Assembly: GCA_035651655.1 (NCBI GenBank)
Contig: DASRFG010000023.1
Coordinates: forward strand, 62,001-126,000
From: Terriglobales bacterium
GTDB lineage: Bacteria > Acidobacteriota > Terriglobia > Terriglobales > Acidobacteriaceae
DNA: 64,000 nucleotides
Reading direction: 5' to 3'
The notes under the pieces are model-generated. The model saw only the letters and a program-made list of their open reading frames with translations, did not search any database and had not been told where the DNA came from. Of the stretch, positions 44,900 to 53,410 are shown one piece after another; the stretch's first letter is position 1, and each line of letters begins with the position of its first letter. The position numbers and the translations under genes were made by a program.

Positions 44900-45514
44900 T
44901 CACCCCGGAGAATCAACAATCTTCAAGTTGGGAAAGTTCTCCTGCTCACGAAGCTTACGTCGTATTCGTACGGTGAAGAACAGAGCCGTGACTATCCCAA
45001 GGAAAAGGCCCAAAGCAAAATATCGGCTGGAATGTGTGCGGACCTCATCGCGCCACCTCAAGTACGGTGTCTAAAAGGCACGGACTAAGCGCCAATATGA
45101 GCCCCGCTACTAACAAGCCGACGTACGAAGAATAAACAGCATACAGCGGCCACGTCCGCCACGAGTGCACGCGAGCGAGCCGCCCATACTGTGCGTAGGT
45201 GGCGAACCATCCCCACGGACCAAAATACTCTACAGGTATTCCTTCCTGTCAAGGCGAATCAAAACCCAGAAATGCAGAACCGTACCCACTAGGACCGCAA
45301 GTAAGGGCGATGAGAAAAACTATCGCAGTTGCCGTAAATTCGCTCCTAGTTCTCCTTCCCGAATACCGCTATACAGAGGGCCATTGGCTAGTCTCGCGAT
45401 CTCCGCACGGCTGGCTCTTGGGACTTTGGGTCCCGGGCGAGAACAATCCTCCAAGCGGGGAGTAGGCTGCGTGGAGAACTGGAACGCTGCCGACGCGGTG
45501 ATCAGGCCATACAT
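44900..45514 (-). pseudogene. Frameshifted multi-pass membrane protein relic
   Basis: Reading the minus strand, membrane-protein-like sequence continues through three frames. A segment ending VLHFWVLIRLDRKEYL runs into a stop near 45236. The next frame picks up at VEYFGPWGWFATYAQYGRLA and continues to GLILALSPCLLDT. A further shift near 45070 gives YLRWRDEVRTHSSRYFALG, a TM helix, and a basic tail ending IVDSPG at 44902. The segments join smoothly if two single-base changes are corrected, so this is probably one decayed gene. The family is not recognised. Confidence 0.6.
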
Positions 45515-45543
45515 CTTCGAAAATTAACCCTACTGCCCACAGC

Positions 45544-45579
45544 GTGGGTACTACCTAGCAGGTACCCACCCTAGGTAGT
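45544..45579. repeat. Two interleaved perfect inverted repeats (pseudoknot-like)
   Basis: Arms GTGGGTAC (45544-45551) and GTACCCAC (45562-45569) form one 8-bp palindrome. Arms ACTACCTAG (45550-45558) and CTAGGTAGT (45571-45579) form a second, 9-bp one, whose left arm lies inside the loop of the first. As RNA this is the topology of an H-type pseudoknot; as DNA it could be two alternative cruciforms or a double operator. It lies about 90 bp beyond the stop of the membrane gene at 45671. Confidence 0.6.
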
Positions 45580-45670
45580 AATTATTCATGTGAAGCACGC
45601 GCATCGGCGTCTCTGCGAATTGACTTCCCGTTGTTGCGGCTATGAAAGGGTCGTGACGAATCGGTTGAAA

Positions 45671-46300
45671 TCACCTGAGAGCGACCCCACCTATGAAAGT
45701 AGCCACAAACAGGACAACATTCGCAAAACTTGGTCTTCTTGCTCTCGCCACAGCGAACAACACGCATAGTGCAACGGCGAGAGTGACGGCACCAATCCGC
45801 AAGGCAGATGTTTGAAGTCTGAAATCGTGAACACTGGCTGTGATGGCTCGCGCTGCAACAAAGCCGGAAATGGCAACAACAAGCGACTCAAGCATCCCAA
45901 GAGCAAAAGAGTAGCGTGAAGACTTGCTGTCGGTACCGTCTGTTTCACTCCCTGGGCTTGCGACTCCCAATTTCGACCAATCGGTAACAAAGTATACCCG
46001 GCCCCAGGGAGGCACGAATCGGCGAAGCCGTAGCACGCCAATTCCCTCTACGAAAGACTGAGAAATGGCTGCGACGTCTTCCTTGGCTAGATCGATTGAG
46101 TGCCACAGTCTTTTGACCTGTATGCGATGACCCTGATCCTGGACTTCTGCAAGCGTACACATGAAAACTGGGATCAACAACAGTGGCAAGCCTATCAGCC
46201 AGTGTTCAGGGGGCATGCCGTGGAAGAACAAGTAGACCCCAAGAATGAACATTATTGGCATCCACACTTGCACAACGAATGGTGATGCAGACAACCTCAT
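45671..46300 (-). CDS. Membrane protein following the Rhs cassette, candidate immunity protein
   Basis: 209 residues from the ATG at 46300; upstream in-frame codons run into the Rhs gene. Hydrophobic segments lie at the N-terminus (VQVWMPIMFILGVYLFF, then WLIGLPLLLIPVFM) and at the C-terminus (LRIGAVTLAVALCVLFAVA, then NVVLFVATFIGGVAL), with a ~90-residue soluble domain between. No family is recognised. It starts 19 bp after the Rhs stop, the place where immunity genes normally sit in Rhs-CT cassettes. The role is inferred from position only. Confidence 0.6.
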   Translation of the reverse strand: MRLSASPFVVQVWMPIMFILGVYLFFHGMPPEHWLIGLPLLLIPVFMCTLAEVQDQGHRIQVKRLWHSIDLAKEDVAAISQSFVEGIGVLRLRRFVPPWGRVYFVTDWSKLGVASPGSETDGTDSKSSRYSFALGMLESLVVAISGFVAARAITASVHDFRLQTSALRIGAVTLAVALCVLFAVARARRPSFANVVLFVATFIGGVALR

Positions 46301-46319
46301 AGATTCCCTCACGGTACCG

Positions 46320-47534
46320 TCAATTGTGACAAATTGGCAGGACGACTGTGTTGGTTTTGGCTCCTGCCGACCCGTGACCTCCGGCACCAAAACCAAGCGT
46401 GACGTTGAACGTAGACGGAAAGTTGCCCCCTAGTGAAACGGAAAGGTCGGCGCCGATTCCCAAACCTGCGGCAAGACTACCGGAAGCATCTATTCCTGGC
46501 CCTTTCAATTGTGAGGGATCGGTTGCATTCGAGAAACCGAACTGCGCCCCTCCTACGATTCCGCCACCTTTGGTTGATGGCGTGAGCCACATGTAGGTCC
46601 CGGCACCAGTGACACTCGCTGGGGCAGCAAATGTAATTACGTAGGCCGCATTCCCATTTGGGCTGACAGCTATCTGTACGGACACGCTTCCGTACATTCC
46701 AAACCCCTTGCCGAACCCAGCCCCACCGGATCCTCCAAGGCCCCACAAGACAGTTTTCTTCCAAAACTTAGCGGCCGTCGCCGCGACTGGGATCACAGCA
46801 CTTTGAACTTTGGATGGCATCATACAGTTGTTTGCGGCCTCCTTTGAACCATGCCCACCTCCCGTCCCACCCGGATCACCACCCCGATCGGGCCGGTCCG
46901 AGGTCACTGGTGGGTCTGGTTCCCACACTTCAACACACTGTGTTCCTCCGTCACCCACGTCCCGACAAACTAAGTTCCATCTGAGCCCGAGCGGATCCAC
47001 CAATGCTAAAGGATCATTCATAACATAGGAGTATCGCTTCCAGCTCTGCGGATTGGTCGCGTCCACCGCGGCCATTCCCGCCGGATCGGGTGTGAGCCAA
47101 CGCCCCTGGTTATAGTTCTGCTCGCGGAAGAGGAAATCGTAAAGTGGCGTGTGAGTGCTCACAACTGCGCCGGTAAACTCTCCTGGCGCGCTGCTGGTGT
47201 TTGCGTAAATCTCCCCGAAGCGAGCATAGGCGGTGTCGAAAGACATGCCTCGTGCCGGCGTAGACACAAATCGGATGCTTCCCAGCCAATCCGGGTGACG
47301 CCATCCCGTAATGCCAGTGGCCGAGTACCCAATCTCGGTGCCTCCGGGGAGGGGGACGTAGCTCTTGGAGAGCGTCTGGTGGAATTCGTGAAGCAGCAGG
47401 CCGAGGCGCAGCTCGATCCGGAAGAGGCTGCCCGTCGCGAAGAGGCTTGGAAACACACCCCCGCAACCCGTCAGTAAACTTTCTTGAACCTTATTTGACC
47501 CGAGCTCTTTTTGCGGATTTGCGGCAAGCCGCAC
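46320..47534 (-). CDS. Orphan Rhs core fragment with variable C-terminal domain
   Basis: 404 residues. Residues ~57-184 are the end of an Rhs/YD-repeat shell with the RHS-associated core (FLFREQNYNQGRWLTPDPAG and YSYVMNDPLALVDPLGL). The first ~55 residues do not look like Rhs and mark the truncation point, 9 bp from the tRNA. Residues 185-404 are the variable C-terminal domain: a disordered Asp/Gly/Pro linker, a helix (VIPVAATAAKFWKKTVLWGL) and a long Gly/Ser/Ala-rich beta region that I do not recognise. Full-length Rhs proteins exceed 1000 residues, so this is an N-terminally truncated, orphan module. Confidence 0.75.
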   Translation of the reverse strand: MRLAANPQKELGSNKVQESLLTGCGGVFPSLFATGSLFRIELRLGLLLHEFHQTLSKSYVPLPGGTEIGYSATGITGWRHPDWLGSIRFVSTPARGMSFDTAYARFGEIYANTSSAPGEFTGAVVSTHTPLYDFLFREQNYNQGRWLTPDPAGMAAVDATNPQSWKRYSYVMNDPLALVDPLGLRWNLVCRDVGDGGTQCVEVWEPDPPVTSDRPDRGGDPGGTGGGHGSKEAANNCMMPSKVQSAVIPVAATAAKFWKKTVLWGLGGSGGAGFGKGFGMYGSVSVQIAVSPNGNAAYVITFAAPASVTGAGTYMWLTPSTKGGGIVGGAQFGFSNATDPSQLKGPGIDASGSLAAGLGIGADLSVSLGGNFPSTFNVTLGFGAGGHGSAGAKTNTVVLPICHN

Positions 47535-47541
47535 AAAAGAA

Positions 47542-47617
<76 letters not shown>

Positions 47618-47961
47618 GTGTGGTGATGCGCGCTTGCAAAAATATCATAACAGTGCCCCGCGGCCAGTGACCAGTGGACAGTTCTCGGCGCCACGAATTG
47701 ACCCCCTTCTTTCCAGCGTGTTATAAAAGGGTGCTTTACTGCCTGTTCTGGGCTGCGGACAAGAACTTCCTTCATGTGCGCAACCGGCAACAGCTGCTCC
47801 GACGCGGCCAAGCTCAATCCTGTCTGGAAGTGGAAGCGTGTTCGGATTCCGGCGGGCCCTCCCCCAGCGCCGCATGTAGTTGTCTGGGGCAAGCTCGTGC
47901 TGGAAGGAAGTGCCTAAACACGTGGTTATCCCTGATAAGCGTTCGTGAGTGGAGGATTTCT
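47618..47961. other. Intergenic region between tRNA-Asn and the pyrophosphatase
   Basis: 344 bases. It should contain the promoters of both divergent genes, but no strong -35/-10 pair was picked out. The pyrophosphatase frame stays open upstream to 47674, but the translated extension does not look like protein and the best ribosome-binding site is at 47951. Confidence 0.4.
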
Positions 47962-50439
47962 ATGCCCGCATGGCTTGGATGTATAGCGTCCGAGGTGCGC
48001 CGTTTCGCGATAACTTCCATAGCAGTGTTCGGCCTGGTGGCTCTCAGTGCTGCAGGCTGCATGGCCCAACCTGAGGCGGGTGGCGAGGCCAACCTAAGGT
48101 TGCCCGACCTGTCGCAGGTTTCCTTCCTGGGAATGAATGGGCACAATCTGCTGCTGATCGGGATTGGGTTCTGCGTCTTGGGTCTACTCTTTGGACTGGC
48201 GATGTACGTGAATCTGAAGAACCTGCCCGTCCATCGCGCGATGCGCGAGATTTCAGAACTGATCTACGAGACCTGCAAAACCTACCTGATTACGCAAGGC
48301 AAGTTCATCCTCATCCTGGAAACATTCATCGCGGTCATCATCGTCCTTTATTTTGGAGTTTTGTTGAAGTACGAGGCAGTGCGCGTCGCCATCATTCTGG
48401 CGTTCAGCCTGGTGGGAATCGCCGGCAGCTATGGGGTGGCCTGGTTTGGCATCCGGGTGAACACTTTCGCCAACTCGCGCACCGCATTTGCGGGACTGGC
48501 GGGTAAGCCGTGGCCGATTTCGCAGATACCGCTGCGGGCGGGCATGAGCATCGGCATGATGCTCGTCAGCGTGGAGCTGCTGATCATGCTCTTCATTTTG
48601 CTGTTTGTTCCGGGTGATTACGCGGGACCGTGCTTTATTGGATTTGCTATTGGCGAGTCGCTGGGCGCGGCGGCGCTGAGAATTGCCGGCGGCATCTTCA
48701 CCAAGATTGCGGATATTGGCTCTGACCTGATGAAAATTGTGTTTCGTATCAAGGAGGACGACGCGCGGAATCCCGGCGTGATTGCTGACTGCACCGGCGA
48801 CAACGCCGGCGATTCAGTCGGCCCGAGCGCAGATGGTTTTGAGACTTACGGCGTCACCGGTGTAGCTCTAATTACTTTTATTCTCCTGGGGGTGAAGGAG
48901 CCGGCGATCCAGGTGCAACTTTTGGTGTGGCTATTCGTGATGCGCATTATGATGCTCGTCTCCAGCGCGGGCGCATATTTCATCAACGGCGCGGTCGCGA
49001 AGGCGCGATACGGCAATGTTGATGAGATGAATTTTGAGGCGCCGCTCACCTCTCTGGTATGGCTCACTTCCCTGCTTTCGATTGCACTGACGTATTTGAT
49101 TTCCTACTTGATCATTCCCAACCTGGGTGGTGATCCGACGCTGTGGTGGAAGCTGTCGTCAATCATTTCGTGCGGCACGCTGGCGGGTGCGGTCATCCCG
49201 GAACTGGTTAAGGTGTTCACTTCGACGGAATCCAGACACGTCAGAGAAGTCGTTACGTCGGCGAGGGAGGGCGGCGCGTCGCTGGGTATCCTCTCTGGTT
49301 TTGTCGCAGGTAACTTTTCAGCGTACTGGTTGGGATTGACCATGGTGGCCCTGATGGGGGTTTCGTACATTATCTCTTTACACGGACTGGCCGCGATCAT
49401 GCTGGCTGCGCCGGTGTTTGCCTTCGGACTGGTGGCGTTCGGATTTCTGGGCATGGGTCCGGTCACCATCGCGGTGGATTCCTATGGACCGGTTACGGAC
49501 AATGCACAGTCCGTTTTCGAGTTGTCGCTGATCGAACAGATTCCGGGTGTGGCGCAGGAAATCCGCAGAGACTTCAACATGCCGGTGAACTTTGAGCGTG
49601 CCAAGCACCTGTTGGAGGCGAACGACGGGGCCGGAAATACTTTTAAGGCGACTGCCAAGCCGGTGCTGATTGGCACCGCAGTGGTGGGCGCAACGACCAT
49701 GATTTTTTCCATTATCATGGCACTTACGCAGGGCCTTACCAACAATGTAGGCATGCTGTCGCTGCTGCACGCGCCGTTTGTGCTGGGCCTGATTACCGGT
49801 GGCGCAATGATCTACTGGTTTACCGGGGCGTCTACCCAAGCCGTAACCACGGGCGCGTATCGGGCGGTGGAGTTTATCAAGGCCAACATCAAATTGGAAG
49901 GCGTGGAGAAGGCTTCGGTCGCGGACAGCAAGAAGGTGGTGCAAATCTGTACCCAGTATGCGCAAAAGGGGATGTTCATTATCTTCCTGGCAGTATTCTT
50001 CGGCACCTTGGCATTCGCGTTTGTTGAGCCCTTCTACTTCATCGGGTATCTGATCTCGATTGCGATCTTTGGTCTTTATCAGGCAATCTTCATGGCCAAC
50101 GCCGGCGGAGCATGGGACAACGCCAAAAAGATCGTAGAAGTGGAGCTGCAGCAGAAGGGCACGGAATTGCACGCCGCGACCGTAATTGGCGATACCGTGG
50201 GCGACCCATTTAAAGATACTTCATCGGTGGCGATGAATCCGGTGATTAAGTTCACCACGCTGTTTGGTTTGCTGGCGGTGGAACTCGCAGTGAAGCTCAC
50301 GCTTGATGCCGGCCCGGGACTCAGCCGGTTACTGGCGGCGTGCTTCTTCGCTATCTCAGTATTCTTTGTTCATCGATCCTTTTACGGGATGAGGATCCAG
50401 TCGTCTGCAAGGGTTGAAGAGCGAGTAGCAGCAGACTGA
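47962..50439 (+). CDS. hppA: Membrane-bound proton-translocating pyrophosphatase, divergent type
   Basis: 825 residues from the ATG at 47962, preceded by GGAGG eight bases upstream. About 16 TM helices. The substrate-site motifs are recognisable but altered. GGIFTKIADIGSDLMKIVF replaces the usual GADLVGKVE, and GDNAGDSVGPSADGFETYG replaces GDNVGDxAGMxxDLF. GNTFKA has Lys where K+-dependent enzymes have Ala, which points to K+-independence. GDTVGDPFKDT near the C-terminus is canonical. The N-terminus has a lipobox-like LSAAGC before the first helix. It couples pyrophosphate hydrolysis to ion pumping. It probably belongs to a divergent subfamily, possibly the Na+-regulated H+ pumps. Confidence 0.88.
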   Translation: MPAWLGCIASEVRRFAITSIAVFGLVALSAAGCMAQPEAGGEANLRLPDLSQVSFLGMNGHNLLLIGIGFCVLGLLFGLAMYVNLKNLPVHRAMREISELIYETCKTYLITQGKFILILETFIAVIIVLYFGVLLKYEAVRVAIILAFSLVGIAGSYGVAWFGIRVNTFANSRTAFAGLAGKPWPISQIPLRAGMSIGMMLVSVELLIMLFILLFVPGDYAGPCFIGFAIGESLGAAALRIAGGIFTKIADIGSDLMKIVFRIKEDDARNPGVIADCTGDNAGDSVGPSADGFETYGVTGVALITFILLGVKEPAIQVQLLVWLFVMRIMMLVSSAGAYFINGAVAKARYGNVDEMNFEAPLTSLVWLTSLLSIALTYLISYLIIPNLGGDPTLWWKLSSIISCGTLAGAVIPELVKVFTSTESRHVREVVTSAREGGASLGILSGFVAGNFSAYWLGLTMVALMGVSYIISLHGLAAIMLAAPVFAFGLVAFGFLGMGPVTIAVDSYGPVTDNAQSVFELSLIEQIPGVAQEIRRDFNMPVNFERAKHLLEANDGAGNTFKATAKPVLIGTAVVGATTMIFSIIMALTQGLTNNVGMLSLLHAPFVLGLITGGAMIYWFTGASTQAVTTGAYRAVEFIKANIKLEGVEKASVADSKKVVQICTQYAQKGMFIIFLAVFFGTLAFAFVEPFYFIGYLISIAIFGLYQAIFMANAGGAWDNAKKIVEVELQQKGTELHAATVIGDTVGDPFKDTSSVAMNPVIKFTTLFGLLAVELAVKLTLDAGPGLSRLLAACFFAISVFFVHRSFYGMRIQSSARVEERVAAD

Positions 50440-50650
50440 AGGAAAACTAAGCTACGTCCACCGGTAGATACTGAAGGGCCGCAATCTGCTCCAGCACTCT
50501 TCGGACCACCCGATCACAACGCGGCACCATAAAAGGAAAAGCATGAGCACGGTTCTCTCCTGCCTGGGAGAAGTGTTCGCGCCGCAGTAAAGAGCGTAGT
50601 TTCGCCTGCGAGGATGCCGGCGACGACTTCTTCCTTTTACGCTCGCAGAA

Positions 50651-51130
50651 TCATTTTTTGGGATCGTTCTTTTGCGATTCGGGCTTTCGCGATTCGGGCT
50701 GCTCGGAGTTGGTGCTGTCCGAACCAGCCTTTAAAGTCCGGAGATAGGAGACGATCTGCCAGCGGGATGCTTCCGGCGTGCGGCTGAAAGCGGGCATCCC
50801 ACGCTTCACGTTGCCGTTGGAGATTTTCCAGAACAGCGCCCCGTCACTCTGCTTCTGTACCGCCGGCAAATGGAGATCGGGAGCTTCAGTGTCCTCCGTA
50901 CCGTGGGCATCCTGGCCGTGGCAATTTGCGCAATCCCGCAGAAAAAGCTTGCGACCGCCAGCGGCGGCTTCGGTCTTGTCAGGGAGAGGGTTGGTTTTGG
51001 CTGCTTCCTCGGCCGGAGCCTGCCAAGTAGGATCAGGTTGGTGTTGGCTCTCCTGAGCGGAGATCAGTAGGGGCAGGGCGAGAATTAAGAATAAATTTAC
51101 TGCCATAATGCGAGCTGTCTTAAAGTTCAT
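50651..51130 (-). CDS. Periplasmic c-type cytochrome
   Basis: 159 residues. A signal peptide (LFLILALPLLISAQ) precedes a class I cytochrome c domain (~55-138). CANCHGQ is the heme-binding CxxCH, and the methionine in RGMPAF is the likely sixth ligand. A Lys/Glu/Ser-rich tail follows. The gene overlaps the preceding outer-membrane protein gene as ATGA, so the two are translationally coupled. The redox partner is unknown. The following 200 bp to hppA contain no supported gene. Confidence 0.88.
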   Translation of the reverse strand: MNFKTARIMAVNLFLILALPLLISAQESQHQPDPTWQAPAEEAAKTNPLPDKTEAAAGGRKLFLRDCANCHGQDAHGTEDTEAPDLHLPAVQKQSDGALFWKISNGNVKRGMPAFSRTPEASRWQIVSYLRTLKAGSDSTNSEQPESRKPESQKNDPKK

Positions 51131-51996
51131 GGTTTTTTCCGAAACAGGGATTTCACTTTATTGCCAAAACCGCGAATCTCGTAAGTGTAGCCGAAGCGCA
51201 GCAGCAGTGGATTGCTGTCTCCAGTGAACCCGATGCCAGGAGATAAACGTAGCCAGGAATTATCGCTGAGCTGCCAGGATATGCCCGGCGCAAAATAATG
51301 CGCCGTCTGGTGCAAACCAAACCCCTTACTGCTTCCCAGCCCACCGTAGAGTTCGACTCCTGCGGCAAAGTTTTCACGGCATAAGCGGCAGGGCTTACCT
51401 GAGACCATGGTGGCTAGCGGACGGGACACACCCAACGAATAGCCGAACTCAAAGGGCTCATTGCCAGAGAGATTTTTCTCGACGATAAAGTTCTCCGACA
51501 CATTCCAGTCGCGAATATTACTGGAGAGAATCAGCTTGGCCTCCACTTCATGGGCGTGCTCCTGCTGCAGCTCGGAATTGGGCACCCCCACCGGTGGTGC
51601 GTTGCCCACGATCTCTTTCTGGATTCGGGTGGCCTCGTTAACGTTTTCATACTCCACATAAAGCACCGGATTTATTGGATGCTCTCTGGCCAGAGGGCGA
51701 AAGCGGTTTTCCCACCGCCATCCGGTGAAAATCGTGCTGTCGCCGCGTGTGGATTGGCCTTCCAGATAGAACTCCGTGGTCCACCACCCCTTAGCGCCAT
51801 ATTCCAACTCCAAATAAGGCGCGAAAAAGGCCCGCTCTCCTGTGCGCGGCACACCAGTTGTGCTGGAAATCCCAATTTCGAGGTTGCCAGCCTCTTCGAG
51901 ATGATGGTCGTATGTCACAAAATAGGGACTTTCCTGAGCGGCGGCAGTTGCGACCAGGAGGATACAAATCGCCAGCAGATAAAGAGTAATTCGCAT
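51127..51996 (-). CDS. Outer-membrane beta-barrel-like protein coupled to the cytochrome c
   Basis: 289 residues. A signal peptide (LLAICILLVATAAAQ) is followed by alternating amphipathic beta strands throughout (YLELEYGAKGWWTTEFYLEG, PVLYVEYENVN, LLRFGYTYEIRGFG), typical of a small barrel. A CRLC pair (near residue 208) could form a disulfide or bind metal. Its stop overlaps the cytochrome start, suggesting the two work together, perhaps in electron transfer or cofactor handling at the outer membrane. No named family is recognised. Confidence 0.65.
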   Translation of the reverse strand: MRITLYLLAICILLVATAAAQESPYFVTYDHHLEEAGNLEIGISSTTGVPRTGERAFFAPYLELEYGAKGWWTTEFYLEGQSTRGDSTIFTGWRWENRFRPLAREHPINPVLYVEYENVNEATRIQKEIVGNAPPVGVPNSELQQEHAHEVEAKLILSSNIRDWNVSENFIVEKNLSGNEPFEFGYSLGVSRPLATMVSGKPCRLCRENFAAGVELYGGLGSSKGFGLHQTAHYFAPGISWQLSDNSWLRLSPGIGFTGDSNPLLLRFGYTYEIRGFGNKVKSLFRKKP

Positions 51997-52017
51997 GAGC
52001 AGATCAGGTCGTCGTGA

Positions 52018-52392
52018 CTACGAGCCTTTCATTTTGTTTCGTACATTCTTGGCCAGCTTTTCAATCTCGGCGGCCTTGTTGACTACGTCCACCGAGAGGG
52101 TGTGCTCGTTGGACTTGTCCACGGCCTGCTTGAGTTCGGTGGCCAGTTGCAAAAGGCGATCGGTGTCGCGCTTCAACGATTCGTGACGTTGAGCATTAAA
52201 CTTCTTTTGGCGTTCTCTTTCTTGTTGCTGCTGGTTTTGGTCCAGATCAGGAGCTTCCTCGCCCGGAACGCGGGTGCGCTGCTGCTCAGGCGGCACCGGC
52301 TGGTGCTCCGGCAGAGCTATCTGCGCTGCACCATAATGAATACCGATGACAAGAAATAATACGACGACTCGACAACAAACTTTGGCGAACAC
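52018..52392 (-). CDS. Small secreted helical protein of unknown function
   Basis: 124 residues. A signal peptide (VVVLFLVIGIHYGAAQ) precedes a Pro/Gln/Glu-rich segment and a long charged helix (~60-115, RDTDRLLQLATELKQAVDKS) likely to form a coiled coil. It ends with a basic tail. It lies 22 bp before the barrel/cytochrome pair in the same direction and may be part of that operon. Similar short proteins recur in Acidobacteriota; no function is known. Confidence 0.65.
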   Translation of the reverse strand: MFAKVCCRVVVLFLVIGIHYGAAQIALPEHQPVPPEQQRTRVPGEEAPDLDQNQQQQERERQKKFNAQRHESLKRDTDRLLQLATELKQAVDKSNEHTLSVDVVNKAAEIEKLAKNVRNKMKGS

Positions 52393-52495
52393 AACATCAC
52401 CTCACTGGAAATAAATCTACCATGCTGCAAGACGCGTCACCTCGGATGAGCATCTCGCCTAGTTGTTATAATCCGGCCCGGACACTTTAGATCCA

Positions 52496-53395
52496 ATGCT
52501 GCCAGCAACCCACGAGCTGACCACGCTGCGAGATGTGCTCCGCGATTGGCGCGGGGATGCGCTGCAGTTCTTGCGCGTTGACGTTCCGAAAATCGTAGTG
52601 GTCGTGGTGGTGGCCGGGACATTGATTCGGCTGCTCAGGCTGGTCACCCGCAGGCTAGTGCAATTCAGCCAGAAGCACGATCTCTCAGGGGCGGTGCGGG
52701 CCGAACAATTGCGTACTGCGGCTGGAGTGATCAATAGCGTTGGCACATTCGTCATCAGTTTCCTGGCGCTGATGCAAATTCTGCCAGTGCTGGGCATCAA
52801 CATGGGCCCCCTATTGGCGAGCGCCGGCATTGCTGGTCTGGCTCTCGGATTCGGCGCCCAAACCCTGGTAAAAGACGTCATCAACGGATTCTTTATTGTC
52901 TTAGAGAACCAGTACAGCGTAGGCGACGTGGTGCGAATCGCCGGAGTGCATGGCAAGGTGGAAGAGATGACCATGCGGCGCACCAATCTCCGCGATGACG
53001 ATGGCACGCTCCACGTGGTCCCCAATAGCGAGATCCACATTGTTTCTAACCTGACGCGGGATTGGGCGCAGGTCGCCCTGCACATCTCTGTGGCTTATAC
53101 CGAAAATAGCGAGCGGGTGCTCAAATTGCTACAAGAGGTGGGGGAAGAGTTGCGAAATGACCCCAACTTCCGGGATGACATTGTTGCCCAACCGGAAGTC
53201 CCGGGTATAGAGCGCGTTTCCAACGGCGAAGTTGACTACCTGATGCTGGTGAGAACCCGCCCCGGCCGACAATACGCGGTGAGCCGAGAGCTGCGGAGAC
53301 GAATCAAAGCGTCGTTCGAGAAGAACGGCGTCCAAGCGGGAAATCCTGCCCGCGTCTATGTTATGGATCGCCTGCCGGAAGCATCGAACCAGTAG
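52496..53395 (+). CDS. mscS: Small-conductance mechanosensitive channel (MscS family)
   Basis: 299 residues. Three TM helices: the third, pore-lining one is Gly/Ala-rich (LLASAGIAGLALGFGAQTL), followed by the MscS block VKDVINGFFIVLENQYSVGD. The beta domain (GVHGKVEEMTMRRTNLRDDDG) and the C-terminal alpha/beta cage complete the fold. It forms a heptamer that opens under membrane tension during osmotic downshock. It is transcribed divergently from the secreted helical protein. Confidence 0.92.
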   Translation: MLPATHELTTLRDVLRDWRGDALQFLRVDVPKIVVVVVVAGTLIRLLRLVTRRLVQFSQKHDLSGAVRAEQLRTAAGVINSVGTFVISFLALMQILPVLGINMGPLLASAGIAGLALGFGAQTLVKDVINGFFIVLENQYSVGDVVRIAGVHGKVEEMTMRRTNLRDDDGTLHVVPNSEIHIVSNLTRDWAQVALHISVAYTENSERVLKLLQEVGEELRNDPNFRDDIVAQPEVPGIERVSNGEVDYLMLVRTRPGRQYAVSRELRRRIKASFEKNGVQAGNPARVYVMDRLPEASNQ

Positions 53396-53410
53396 CCAAT
53401 TCCGAGAAAT

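Noticed and set aside
49378-50172. 264-codon minus-strand frame
   Set aside because: Antisense shadow of the pyrophosphatase gene.
50447-50650. 68 open codons continuing in frame after the cytochrome c stop codon
   Set aside because: A TGA read-through was considered, but there is no hairpin of SECIS type after the stop and no good start codon before the last 27 codons. An open stretch of this length is expected fairly often.
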